Source: Ryuthela nishihirai
Lineage: Eukaryota > Arthropoda > Arachnida > Araneae > Heptathelidae
Length of the DNA: 64,000 bases
Direction: 5' to 3'
Assembly: GCA_038380435.1 (NCBI GenBank)
Contig: JAWZYU010000013.1
Location: 16,133,901-16,197,900, forward strand
The position numbers and the translations under genes are program-made. Of the stretch, positions 34,985 to 46,475 are shown piece by piece. The notes under the pieces are model-generated. The model ran no database searches. It was not told the origin of the DNA and worked only from the letters and a program-made list of their open reading frames with translations. Positions within the stretch are counted from its first letter, which is position 1, and every line of letters starts with the position of its first letter.

Positions 34985-35067
34985 CAAGCAAGAAAGAAAG
35001 GTTCAAGGGAGGCAGTTCGTAAAAAATTACAGATTGACAGATTCAAGATGTCCCCAAACTGTAGGTC

Positions 35068-35255
35068 TAGAGGTTCTCAACCTTTTATGCTTCACGTACC
35101 CTCTTGGAAATGTGTATGTAACTGGCGTACCCCTTGTATAGATAGATAAAACTATAGTTATAGTATAACAATGGGAAGAAAATAAAACACTGACTTTGTT
35201 ACTAGATGTAGCGACTTTTGAGCTCTCACGGCGTACCCCACGTTGAGAACCCCTG
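35068..35255. mobile_element. hAT-type MITE, second family, copy 2
   Basis: Shares about 180 bp with 10438-10614, including GCTTCACGTACCC, GATAGATA and GGCGTACCCCACGTTGAGAA. The ends are AGAGGTTCTCAACC and GTTGAGAACCCCTG. The target duplication is unclear. It lies just upstream of peptide gene 2's coding exon, inside its presumed 5' intron. Confidence 0.78.
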
Positions 35256-36630
35256 GTCTAGGGGAAAACATTGAAAATAAAGAATGCGAAATGACTGCTC
35301 GCTATAATTGTGCTCTGAATTTCCAGATCGTTCCAAGCATGAACTCAAATGCTTAACTGTGAATAGGCATTTCTTTTTGAAAAAATAAATACAGAAACAG
35401 GCTACATATTAACTTAGATTTCAGACCACAAATCGTGTGATCCTGACATTAATTCACTTTGCGTTAAAAAAAAAAAGCGTCATCATCCATATTAAAATTT
35501 ATAACAAGTGAAATCATATCTTGAGTTCATTTTAGTCTTCTATTAAAATGAAAGCGACGGATGCAGAACGAAGAAGAGGTGAGAAGGCATCGTGTGGTGG
35601 GAACGGATCCGAACCATTGAGTCACTTATTCCACGAAATGTTTCGTTTGCTCTTTCTTACAAAGATCACGAGATTCTCAAATGAAAAGCACAAATATCAG
35701 AATTCCGTAAGAAAGGGGAAAGCAAATGATATCATGCAAATGATCACATCGATTCCATACATGACTCAGATCTTTTAGATTGAAAGATTCCTTTTCGTTG
35801 CTCTCACGAGAGAGGAACTTTTTTTTTGTCTTCGTGAAAAAATGACTCTCCAAGGAGGTCAAACAGGAACTTCCTCTCGGAGAAAATCTGCGAGGATATC
35901 ACTTCCTCGCAGACTTTACCGATCTAAACATCAGAGCGAGAAATTAAATGAGAAAGAATGCAACCATGTTTCAACCGGATTCGAACCCAGGTGCCTTTCA
36001 TTTGCAACGCAAGCACACTCATCACTGCGATTCAATGAAGAAAATGACACCAGCCCCCCCCCCATCCCCCCCCCCCCCAACACACACACACATATTACAT
36101 CCGAAGTTGCAAAATAACGCAGATTCGAAACAAGGGGATAATATTCCTTTGAGAGAGGATTGGCTACTCTCTTGATAAGAGGGCTCTGTCTTCAAAGAAT
36201 AAAGTTTGCGTTGAAGGAATCGATGCCATGCAAAAATTCAAAGCTTCTAATTCTAGGAATAAGACTGCAGGAAGTATCAAGGAATCTTAATATTTCCTAT
36301 TTATATGGTGAACGATTCACTTATGAAGCAATTGAAAAGAAATTAAGGAATTCTTAATGAAGAGTATCTGAAAGGAAATGTACGAAGCAGACATCTCTTC
36401 CTGTATTCTTTAAGCATCAGTTATTGCAGAGGAGGATTTCAGAATCTGCATCAACTTCATAGTAATAATGAGTGAGCATGACAAAATTTCGTTTTGTTCG
36501 ATTGCTGGTATCATTTCACCTCACGCTACATTTCATCAATTTAGCTGAAACTATTTCGAAACTTAAAATATAATATTGCGATGTATGATGTGTTTGCACA
36601 GATTCCGGTTTATTGTTAATCAGTTGTCGA
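35256..36630. other. Presumed intronic/intergenic; tRNA-like B box near 35970-36030
   Basis: The minus strand of 35970-36030 has ACCTGGGTTCGAATCC with an upstream A-box-like stretch, suggesting a decayed SINE head. C-runs lie near 36060. No gene was recognised. Confidence 0.4.
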
Positions 36631-36639
36631 TTTGTGACA

Positions 36640-36660
36640 GTCATCCTCATCATCATCATC
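36640..36660. repeat. GAT/ATC trinucleotide tail of the LINE fragment
   Basis: The minus strand carries GATGATGATGATGA just beyond the LINE stop codon, as is common at 3' ends of some non-LTR elements. Confidence 0.6.
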
Positions 36661-36676
36661 CTCAAGCAGCCATGGG

Positions 36677-37082
36677 CTACGGAGGTCCAACCAGACCACG
36701 CAGTTTACTTCTCCAAGCATATCTGTCCTGAGCTACATCTGCTGCATCCGGCCACTGCACACCAATTCTAACAAGGTCCTGTTTGACATTGTCTGCCCAC
36801 CGCATCCTAGGTCTCCCCCTCCTTCTGAGGCCTCTAGGCACACTGTTCATAACCCTATTCGCCAATCTATAATTATCCATACGGGCAACATGGCCAAACC
36901 AGCGGAGTCTCTCTCTGCACAATATGCTTCTTAAAGGAGGTTGCAGACTCCTTTGTCTAACCTCATCATTAGTTACAAAGTTAAACCACCTAATACCCAA
37001 GATACTGCGTAAGCATCCAGAATCAAAAGCATCTAGTTTCCTGTTATCTTGTTTACACAGCGTCCAAGTTTCTTGTGACAGT
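36677..37082 (-). pseudogene. 3' fragment of a non-LTR retrotransposon (RT C-terminal region)
   Basis: The open frame runs without a start codon into upstream sequence (SQETWTL... before LRSILGIRW). It carries the LINE C-terminal signature LRWFGHVARMD, then RRGRPRMRWAD, then a W-x-DAADVAQDR-x-WR end. These blocks are common after the reverse transcriptase domain of RTE/Jockey-like elements. Catalytic motifs are absent, so this is a 5'-truncated insertion. The frame is still intact, so the insertion may be fairly young. It is a possible partner class for the SINEs, but no shared 3' tail was seen. Confidence 0.85.
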
Positions 37083-37327
37083 AACCAAACAAAAAAAAAA
37101 CGTCATATATAACCGTAGGTAAAATACGACGTTTTCGGGTTAAAAAATATAAATTCTATTAGGGGGTAATTTTCGGGCAAAATAATTTTTTTTTTTTGAC
37201 ATTGGGTTGAAATCGGGTCAAAAAATAATAATCCAAAACTGTTTTTAAATTTAGGTTGAAATAAAAATTATCCGAATTAGGTAATTATTTTATTATTTAC
37301 GTATAATAACATTAAAAAAAATAAATA

Positions 37328-37506
37328 AATATCCCCTCAAGCAGCTGCTTGCCACAGAGGTCTGACAGCAGCCTGTCAATTTATATGCCTTAGTAGAAGG
37401 TCTGAGAGGATGGCAGGACCTCAGCAGCAAAACGACACAGACAGCAATGCCTTAACCCGGGGCTCGAACCCAGGTCCCTTAGATCAGGTGCCAAGCGCAC
37501 ATATGC
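37328..37506 (-). mobile_element. SINE-B copy
   Basis: Tail CCCCTCAAGCAGCTGCTTGCC at left, head GGGGCTCGAACCCAGGTCCC at right; the outer part of the tRNA head is lost. Confidence 0.9.
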
Positions 37507-38084
37507 ATTGGTCAGATTACTTCAGCCAGATTACTTCTGTACAAACTCGTCCATTATGATTTCTTTGAATTTACAATAAATGTTCGTTAATAAATGATGT
37601 TTTTAATGCATTTACAATGCTTTTTACATTAATAAATATTTTCTTATCTCAATATATATACATATAATTTTTTTCGATATTTTTCTATTATGAAGTATTT
37701 CAGGAATGAATCAATTATTTCTCTAACATTTATGTGAGATTTTCATTTTCGCTTAACGAATGGCTATTTTGGAACAAATTAATTCATTACAGCGAGAACT
37801 GCCTGTATTAATCTAATGTCCAGCATCAGTAATACGTGTGCTCTGCCACATAACAGAATCATTCGTTCTCTTATATTTGTCTATGCCTATGTAGTGTTAG
37901 CAAATGACAGAAACAAATCGACAGTGTATAGTCGCTCAAAAAAGTATCCAAACACTATGGTTGATTACAGAATTCAGAAAAAATATCTGGCAACGATTTT
38001 TTTATCAATTAGTGATCTGGCAACCTTCGTGTCACGTGAACGGTAACGTTGGTTTATAACGGTAACAACGTTTCGTGTCACGTT

Positions 38085-39376
38085 GGTTTATTATCTTCTT
38101 TAAACGTCGCAATGAGAAATGGTGGAACCCTCGATGCTTTCAAAATTTGGAATCCCGAAGATGATCGTACATGTATTTAGAGTAGGGCCACGTGGAAAGC
38201 GGTGACATCAATGATTCCACGCTTTCTAGACTTTTGAAACAGAACCATTACCAACAACGGAGGTGACGTCACAGTCAACTGCAGCGCGTGCATTACTTCA
38301 AGAGTTCCAACTGGAACTCTTGAAGTTTCTTCTTGAACTCTTGAATAAATGCTGTAAGCTAAATCGTTTTCTCTAACTTGCCAATCCAAACCATCCTCCA
38401 TGCTTCGGGAAAGGAGGGTCATTTTAACACAAAGTTTTTTTAACGGTTTCAAAACGAATTCTAAATGGCTTGGCTAATCATACAATAAAAAGGAAAGAAA
38501 TACTTAGAAAAAAAAACACGTTTCATGCATTTCAAAATAAACTCATCACTGTCTTTGGCAGAGCTGATGTATTTCTCTAAAGCACGAGAACTGACAATTG
38601 AAATAAGAAGCTATAAGCGAAATAAAAAACGAAAACAACTCTAAGTGTGACTATTTTGGAAGCAAATGCAGCTTTAAATTCTTTTCGGCCTTTGTGCTTT
38701 CGTGGAATACACAGAACAGATAAAATAAGCGTCTGAAAAATATGATGAAATTACTTTCATTAAATATAAAGAAAAGTAAAATATACACCATTTTAGGCAA
38801 TAGTTATTTTTACCAAAAAAAATCGCATTTTTAAATGCTTGGAAATTTTAGAAAACCAAAATTCTCTTCAGCATTCAGGTGTGAGCTGCCAACAGCGCGA
38901 GACAAAACCAGATTTATCGCGATTCTCAAATAAAAACTAATGTTTGATAATTCTATCAAGTACTCTATTTCAAATTTAAAAGCCTAATTTAAAATTTAAG
39001 ATTGCACTTTAAAGTAACCAAATTTAAAAATCCCTCTCATCTGATGTGTGTGGCATTCGTCAATAGTTGCAAGGAAGTAAAAACCTCACGAGATCGGCTG
39101 CAAGCTGTGTTTAAAAGTTTCCGCTTAAAAGAGGTTGGTCTGCGGAAGCTCACCTTTACTGGGAAGTGACCAAAAAGAAAAAAATAGTCCGTTATGTAAA
39201 CAAAAAGCTCCTAATCACGTGAGTTGAACGAAAGTGTTCCAGAAATGACGTCGCCAAGCAGGAAGAAAGGCTTTCATCGTCTGAACTGTGGTGGGGGTTT
39301 ATGGGGGGGAGGGAGAAGAAATGGTTCTTCATTCCGGCGAGGAAGAAAAAGAAATCTCCCGTTCCCTTGTCTGCGG
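38085..39376. repeat. Duplicated block A (copy 1)
   Basis: Shared with 45184-46475 in the opposite orientation, from ATCTTCTTTAAACGTCGC to GTTCCCTTGTCTGCGG. It contains a perfect hairpin, ACTTCAAGAGTTCCA / TGGAACTCTTGAAGT, near 38294-38324. Confidence 0.85.
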
Positions 39377-40018
39377 TCTCGAATCAAATTTGCCTCAATC
39401 TCAACCTATTCCTGCTCTAAATACTTAGACAGACAGATGGCATTGCAAAAATCCCCTTTTTCCCGTTTAATCGAAAATGTAATCCCTGAAAGGTTACTTC
39501 TGATCGCAAATACCGAAATCAGCCCCCAACTGACAAGTGGCCAGGATGCGAGAGAGAGATTGTGTGCTAGAAACACCCGCTTGATGGCTCTGACGAGAGG
39601 TTCGCCCGTGGGCCTAACAACCCGCCTCTACTGCTGGCAGTCTTCGTGGCTTGGCAGTTTCACTCACTGTGCAACGAAACTGGCGCTGCTTGGAGTTCAT
39701 CGAAAAACTTCTATCCAGTTTGAGATGTTTCTAGATTTAAAATTTCGCACCCATGAGATGAGAGTTTTAAAGTCTCCATGAAATAGGAATCTTTTTAAGA
39801 ATTGTCATCAGCAGAGAGAAAAGAGACAGGTGCAAAGACACTTACCTCGGGAGGGGAGACAGGAAAGTGATCCGATGACCTGATCTCCATTCCTCTTGCT
39901 CTTATATACGTTTGCGCCGTCCTGCCCCGAGTGCCAGCGACCCTTACACGCGGAAGTCGATTCTCTCTCCCATGGGGGGTGCCCGAAACGAAGTGACGCC
40001 ACTCTCCCTTTCCGCAGA
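39377..40018. repeat. Duplicated block B (copy 1), promoter-bearing
   Basis: Nearly identical to 44549-45190 in the same orientation, while block A is in the opposite orientation in the other copy. Block B is bounded by GTCTGCGG and CCGCAGAC, an 8-bp inverted repeat where the inversion joint lies. Confidence 0.85.
39846..39909 (-). promoter_or_regulatory. TATA promoter and short first exon with GT donor (copy 1)
   Basis: On the minus strand GTATATAAG (39909-39901) is followed by an initiator-like TCAGGT about 27 bases on and an exon ending CCCGAG|GTAAGTG at 39846. This architecture (TATA, short untranslated exon, donor) suits the peptide genes, whose coding exons begin right after an acceptor. 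Linking it to 34982 would need a 4.9-kb intron; that is inferred. Confidence 0.6.
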
Positions 40019-40141
40019 CGCTCCAGTTACCGTTCACATTACCGTTCAACGTTGGTTTAACGTTTAACGTTCAACGTTAAACCAACGTTGAACGGTAACG
40101 TGAACGGTAACTGGAGCGTGTACAGTTGCTGTACACGCTCC
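40019..40141. repeat. Fold-back sequence: 46-bp stem plus a second hairpin
   Basis: 40019-40064 and 40073-40118 are reverse complements with one mismatch around an 8-base loop. GGAGCGTGTACAG (40113-40125) then pairs with 40129-40141 across a 3-base loop. Related pieces (GTGAACGGTAACGTTGGTTT) occur at the other edge of block A, near 38036-38055. Confidence 0.85.
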
Positions 40142-40277
40142 AGATATTTTTCCTGAATTCTGTAATCACGTGACACGAAGGTTGCCAGATCACTAATTTC
40201 TAAAAAAATTGGTCGCCAGATATTTTTTCTGAATTTTGTTATCAACCATAGTGTTCGGATACTTTTTTGAGCGACTG

Positions 40278-41684
40278 TACTAATTTAATATTTTCCTTTT
40301 TTATACGAAAAAGCAACAAATTATTATGAAATGCATTATTTCTTTCGGGGTTTAATTCGAATATTATTCTCTTGTTAGGGGGTAGAAATGAGGTGAAATT
40401 GGGCAATACCCGAAAATGTCGTACCTTACTGATAGGTGAGAAATAACCCTATTACGAACAGATCTTTTTATCAAGTATGTTACAAAGAGTAGTTGGAAAT
40501 CCGTTTAAAAAAAAGGCTTTCTTTTTTCTAGCAATTCATTCTGAGTATTGAATGAGGAATTGTCGTGTCCCAGCGATTTCCAGACTGTATATTAAAGGCC
40601 GCAATACGTCTGCAAAAAAAAAAAAAAATCCATGCAACCACCAGCAATTTTAGTAAGGATATTATTAGGACAAATCTGTGGCGTTTGCATGTTTTTGATA
40701 TTGAAACACTTTTGGTAAAAAAAAAATTCGAATTACTATTGAAATATTTATCACTGCTTAGATATCGTAGGAGAAATTTTCCAAATATCCGTTTTCATTT
40801 TGAGTACTTGTTCACTCACAGTTGTGAGAATTAGTTTGGTATTTTCAAATGTATTCATTTTCTCATTCGTTTCACTAAAATCTATTTTCATGGCACAAGA
40901 ATAATAAAATAAGTGAAAAGTTCCATTCATCACGTGCTTGATATTTACGTTTTTCTCTGCAGCCCCATTTGAAGATCTTGATGACCTTTAGATCAGGTAA
41001 AAGGTCAAAGATCACTTTCTGTACAATGTTATCCAAAATGTAAGGAACGACCTCATGTTAGGTGAATGGAAAACTAAAGTCTGGCTTCGTAATTCCTTAG
41101 AAAAGCTCTTTATGGGAAAGTCAAACGGAAGATCATTTAAATATCTGAAGAAAATATTTCGAAATCTTGGTTTTCAACAATATTCTTTCGATTATCATCC
41201 CAGCTAAGAAGAGAGCAAGAGCATCTAACATCAGATGATTCTTTTGCACTCGTCCTCTTCATTATTTAAAATGCTTTCTTCAAAATTAACAAACTGGGAA
41301 AGAATTGCTTTAACATTTCGGAATTTGATAATTTTAGTAAACAGTTTTAAAAAGCTTTATTTGTGTTTAAAATAGCTTGAGGAAATTTTTAATGATTCGA
41401 ATTATTTTTTGTTAAACATTCTAACTACCGCATATAGAAAACTACTTTTACTGCAACACTTTCATCACCGAACGAATGTTGTCCAAAATCAAGATGTAAA
41501 TGGCTATTTTCAAGATCTTAAGTTATTATCTTTTTTTAAAAGAAAGTTTATTTTAGAAATTGAGAGTTCGAAATTTATCTCTCCATTCCCATTCTTTTGA
41601 AGTGCAAAAGTCGTGGATGGACTCAAAAAAAAACGAAATAATTCCTCTCATTTGCTGACTCAAAATGGCTGCCATCAAATAAAC
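40278..41684. other. AT-rich, no gene recognised
   Basis: Short frames only and homopolymer runs. No repeat family was recognised. Confidence 0.5.
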
Positions 41685-42676
41685 ATAAAAGGGAGTTTCT
41701 CCCTCTATGCACCTCACATAAATGGGAGTTTCTCCCTCTATGCACCTCACATAAAAGGGAGTTTCTCCCTCTATGCACCTCACATAAAAGGGAGTTTCTC
41801 CCTCTATGCACCTCACATAAAAGGGAGTTTCTCCCTCTATGCACCTCACATAAAAGGGAGTTTCTCCCTCTATGCACCTCACATAAATGGGAGTTTCTCC
41901 CTCTATGCACATCACATAAAAGGGAGTTTCTCCCTCTATGCACCTCACATAAAAGGGAGTTTCTCCCTCTATGCACCTCACATAAAAGGGAGTTTCTCCC
42001 TCTATGCACCTCACATAAAAGGGAGTTTCTCCCTCTATGCACCTCACATAAATGGGAGTTTCTCCCTCTATGCACCTCACATAAAAGGGAGTTTCTCCCT
42101 CTATGCACCTCACATAAAAGGGAGTTTCTCCCTCTATGCACCTCACATAAAAGGGAGTTTCTCCCTCTATGCACCTCACATAAAAGGGAGTTTCTCCCTC
42201 TATGCACCTCACATAAAAGGGAGTTTCTCCCTCTATGCACCTCACATAAAAGGGAGTTTCTCCCTCTATGCACCTCACATAAAAGGGAGTTTCTCCCTCT
42301 ATGCACCTCACATAAAAGGGAGTTTCTCCCTCTATGCACCTCACATAAAAGGGAGTTTCTCCCTCTATGCACCTCACATAAAAGGGAGTTTCTCCCTCTA
42401 TGCACCTCACATAAAAGGGAGTTTCTCCCTCTATGCACCTCACATAAAAGGGAGTTTCTCCCTCTATGCACCTCACATAAAAGGGAGTTTCTCCCTCTAT
42501 GCACCTCACATAAAAGGGAGTTTCTCCTTCTATGCACCTCACATAAAAGGGAGTTTCTCCCTCTATGCACCTCACATAAAAGGGAGTTTCTCCCTCTATG
42601 CACCTCACATAAAAGGGAGTTTCTCCCTCTATGCACATCACATAAAAGGGAGTTTCTCCCTCTATGCACCTCACAT
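41685..42676. repeat. 33-bp minisatellite, 30 copies
   Basis: Uniform unit containing AAAAGGGAGTTTCTCCCTCT and ATGCACCTCACAT; GGGAG-TTT-CTCCC forms a small hairpin in each unit. Variant T (AAATGGG) marks units 2, 7 and 12. The unit length is divisible by three and lacks stops in three frames, so frames over 350 codons exist on both strands (11-residue repeats). Confidence 0.97.
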
Positions 42677-43816
42677 AGGTTCACAGAGGCTTTGTTTTGA
42701 CAACTTTAATTAATCCAGCTCTTGTGTCGAGGCAATTAACCCTAATTCCGAACTCTTATATAAACAACCAATGTTTTTTTTATATCGTCGAATTTTTTTT
42801 CTCCAGTCTACAAAAGAAAAAGCTTTTTCTTCTTCTTTAAGCCAGAAAGACGAAGCCATTGCACTCCTTATCGTATCTACTTTCCCCTCAACACAGAATG
42901 GGCTGAATGATGAATCCCTTCGATGAGCTGTGTGGTGATGAGCCCTTCCCCATTTCTCACCGAATTTCTCATTCAGTTGCGATTGGAACCTAGGCTCATC
43001 AGATCATGAACCTGGCGCCTTTCTTAATCATTTTTCTATCCCCCCCCCTCCCACTCAATTGCTATTGCAACCCACTTGCCAAAGAGGAAAATATAATTTG
43101 TTACATCAAGATGTTAAGAATCGGTTGGAAGATGAGCATTTGCTAGGAAAGAGGTTGATGTGGGTCCTGTGCGTTTCACTGCATGGCCTGATCTCTCTTC
43201 ATTGCTTGCACTTCATTGAAGTAATATTGGGTGACAGAAATAAAAAAAATGGCTTGGCAAAATACACTTTTAACTTTTTTTGAAATGTGCAAGATTTCTT
43301 GATTTCAATTTATATAACATTCGTGATAAAAACGATAATTTTAGAAGGTCGGGAACATGTGTGTGTTGCAGGGAGGGGGGGGGGGGGCGAAAGAGAGAGA
43401 AAACTCAATTCATTCTCTTGTTACTTTTGAAATAATTTCTGATGATTTAATATCTCTTATTCGGTCTCTGTTTCAATCTTTTAATATTTTTGATCAGCAG
43501 CCGTTTAATTCTGGCAATGAGCTCATCATAGCAGAATATATAGGTCCCCGCATCATCATTGCTAGACATTCAGAATCCTCCTCCTCCTCCTCCTGATGGT
43601 TCAATTCAGACGCGTATCCAGGTTTTTTCCCAGAGGGGTGTTGAACCTAAAATTTTTTAAGCGGGGAGGAAGGTTCTATATCTAATATTTTCTTAGGGGG
43701 TGCTGACCTAAGATATTTTCAGATAACTTTAAAAAAAAGTTTTGCGCACCATATACAGTAGTATGTTCAGGATATTTGTATTGTCAGTGGAGGAGTCCTT
43801 TTTTGGGGGGAGGGGT
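42677..43816. other. No gene recognised
   Basis: Contains a TATATAAA box near 42757, a tRNA-like remnant near 42975-43025 and a G12 run near 43375. Nothing assignable. Confidence 0.45.
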
Positions 43817-43858
43817 AATCAAGCAGCTGCTTGAGGAGGTATTTATTTATTTATTTAT
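43817..43858 (+). mobile_element. SINE-B 3' end fragment
   Basis: Only AAGCAGCTGCTTGAGG followed by TATTTATTTATT remains. Confidence 0.7.
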
Positions 43859-44548
43859 ATATGTTTTCAAAGTAGTTTATGTAGAAGAAACTTTTTCTCC
43901 TATTTTAACCACAAGAGGTGAGCTCACTTGTTAAGAATCTGCGCCTGCGGTTCAGGAATTTTTTTACCAAATTCACTAATCGCTTACGGATTGTCGTCTT
44001 ATTTCATGTTTGTTTTTTCGTGGTTGCAGATCAAAAGTAAGAAGTAACAAGTAAGTAGTAACAACTCCGACTGCAGTTGCTTTAATATATTTTTAAAGTT
44101 TTATCCTTTTCTAATTTAGAGCTTTCTAAGATTTAAGGGAGATGCTTTAGTCCCCCCCCCCCCCTGAATACGCGCCAGGGCTTCAACCTTTGAAACGATC
44201 TCTGCGCGTGAGAGTTCTCATCACAAGAACGAGCTCGAGGTCATTGCACTAAAACTTTCTCACAAAATCAGATCGTTGATTATACCAAAATAGACTCTCA
44301 TAATTTCACTGAGGGATCTGTAATAGCCGAACCTAATGTATAGTCCCCCAAAGTGCAAGATTACAAAGAAAACAAACTTTAAATGGACGTGTAGAGTTTT
44401 ATTTTTGGACTGTGCAAGAATATTTGTGTCTAACTTCCCTAGAAATAATCAAGATTTTATAAAACTCGCAAGATCCAATTCATAAAATATCTGGAATCAA
44501 CTACCCTTATTATTGCGTCACGTAGTCCATATTCGTAGAGCATTCAGT
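43859..44548. other. No gene recognised
   Basis: A C12 run lies near 44153. No domain, RNA or transposon was recognised. Confidence 0.45.
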
Positions 44549-45190
44549 CTCGAATCAAATTTGCCTCAACCTCAACCTATTCCTGTTCTAAATACTTAGA
44601 CAGACAGATGGCATTGCAAAAATCCCCTTTTTCCCGTTTAATCGAAAATGTAATCCCTGAAAGGTTACTTCTGATCGCAAATACCGAAATCAGCCCCCAA
44701 CTGACAAGTGGCCAGGATGCGAGAGAGAGATTGTGTGCTAGAAACACCCGCTTGATGGCTCTGACGAGAGGTTCGCCCGTGGGCCTAACAACCCGCCTCT
44801 ACTGCTGGCAGTCTTCGTGGCTTGGCAGTTTCACTCACTGTGCAACGAAACTGGCGCTGCTTGGAGTTCATCGAAAAACTTCTATCCAGTTTGAGATGTT
44901 TCTAGATTTAAAATTTCGCACCCATGAGATGAGAGTTTTAAAGTCTCCATGAAATAGGAATCTTTTTAAGAATTGTCATCAGCAGAGAGAAAAGAGACAG
45001 GTGCAAAGACACTTACCTCGGGAGGGGAGACAGGAAAGTGATCCGATGACCTGATCTCCATTCCTCTTGCTCTTATATACGTTTTCGCCGTCCTGCCCCG
45101 AGTGCCAGCGACCCTTACACGCGGAAGTCGATTCTCTCTCCCATGGGGGGTGCCCGAAACGAAGTGACGCCACTCTCCCTTTCCGCAGAC
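44549..45190. repeat. Duplicated block B (copy 2), promoter-bearing
   Basis: Nearly identical to 39377-40018 in the same orientation, but joined at its right edge to inverted block A. Confidence 0.85.
45017..45080 (-). promoter_or_regulatory. TATA promoter and short first exon with GT donor (copy 2)
   Basis: Same elements as at 39846-39909: GTATATAAG at 45080-45072, exon ending CCCGAG|GTAAGTG at 45017. Here upstream sequence runs unbroken into block A on the minus strand, so this is the better candidate for the ancestral arrangement. Confidence 0.6.
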
Positions 45191-46475
45191 AAGGGAACGG
45201 AAGATTTCTTTTTCTTCCTCGCCGGAATGAAGAACCATTTCTTCTTCCCCCCCCCATAAACCCCCACCACAGTTCAGACGATAAAAGCCTTTCTTCCTGC
45301 TTGGCGACGTCATTTCTGGAACACTTTCGTTCAACTCACGTGATTAGGAGCTTTTTGTTTACATAACGGACTATTTTTTTCTTTTTGGTCACTTCCCAGT
45401 AAAGGTGAGCTTCCGCAGACCAACCTCTTTTAAGCGGAAACTTTTAAACACAGCTTGCAGCCGATCTCGTGAGGTTTTTACTTCCTTGCAACTATTGACG
45501 AATGCCACACACATCAGATGAGAGGGATTTTTAAATTTGGTTACTTTAAAGTGCAATCTTAAATTTTAAATTAGGCTTTTAAATTTGAAATAGAGTACTT
45601 GATAGAATTATCCAACATTAGTTTTTATTTGAGAATCGCGATAAATCTGGTTTTGTCTCGCGCTGTTGGCAGCTCACACCTGAATGCTGAAGAGAATTTT
45701 GGTTTTCTAAAATTTCCAAGCATTTAAAAATGCGATTTTTTTGGTAAAAATAACTATTGCCTAAAATGGTGTATATTGTACTTTTCTTTATATTTAATGA
45801 AAGTAATTTCATCATATTTTTCAGACGCTTATTTTATCCGTTCTGTGTATTCCACGAAAGCACAAAGGCCGAAAAGAATTTAAAGCTGCATTTGCTTCCA
45901 AAATAGTCACACTTAGAGTTGTTTTCGTTTTTTATTTCGCTTATAGCTTCCTATTTCAATTCTCAGTTCTTGTGATTTAGAAAAATACATCAGCTCTGCC
46001 AAAGACAGTGATGAGTTTATTTTGAAATGCATGAAACGTGTTTTTTTTTCTAAGTATTTCTTTCCTTTTTATTGTATGATTAGCCAAGCCATTTAGAATT
46101 CGTTTTGAAACCGTTAAAAAAACTTTGTGTTAAAATGACCCTCCTTTCCCGAAGCATGGAGGATGGTTTGGATTGGCAAGTTAGAGAAAACGATTTAGCT
46201 TATAGCATTTATTCAAGAGTTCAAGAATAAACTTCAAGAGTTCCAGTTGGAACTCTTGAAGTAATGCACGCGCTGCAGTTGACTGTGACGTCACCTCCGT
46301 TGTTGGTAATGGTTCTGTTTCAAAAGTCTAGAAAGCGTGGAATCATTGATGTCACCGCTTTCCACGTGGCCCTACTCTAAATACATGTATGATCATCTTC
46401 GGGATTCCAAATTTTGAAAGCATCGAGGGTTCCACCATTTCTCAACGCGACGTTTAAAGAAGATTATAAACCAAA
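45184..46475. repeat. Duplicated block A (copy 2, inverted relative to copy 1)
   Basis: Reverse complement of 38085-39376 with few substitutions. It ends near GACGTTTAAAGAAGATTATAAACC and is not flanked by the mariner ends found at copy 1. Confidence 0.85.

Larger units (their letters stand above)
37929..40277. mobile_element. Composite: split mariner MITE enclosing a 2-kb promoter block
   Basis: The left end 37929-38040 and right end about 40150-40277 are the two halves of the palindromic MITE seen at 13690-13905 (ends AGTCGCTCAAAAAAGTATCC and GGATACTTTTTTGAGCGACTG), with TA at both edges. Between them lie a 2-kb block shared with 44549-46475 and a 100-bp fold-back sequence. It was either inserted into the MITE or captured by it. 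Confidence 0.75.

Noticed and set aside
39224..39781. 185-codon plus-strand frame, partly repeated at 44608-44952
   Set aside because: It runs antisense across the duplicated promoter block and is broken at the A/B joint in the other copy. No domain or codon signal.
39846..39890. Coding first exon beginning MEIRSSDHFPV at 39890
   Set aside because: That ATG lies only about 12 bases from the TATA box, upstream of the expected transcription start, so the exon is probably untranslated.
41553..42713. Reading frames of more than 350 codons on both strands (11-residue repeats)
   Set aside because: They arise because a 33-bp stop-free unit repeats 30 times. Three frames are open at once, with no signal peptide, splice signals or domain.
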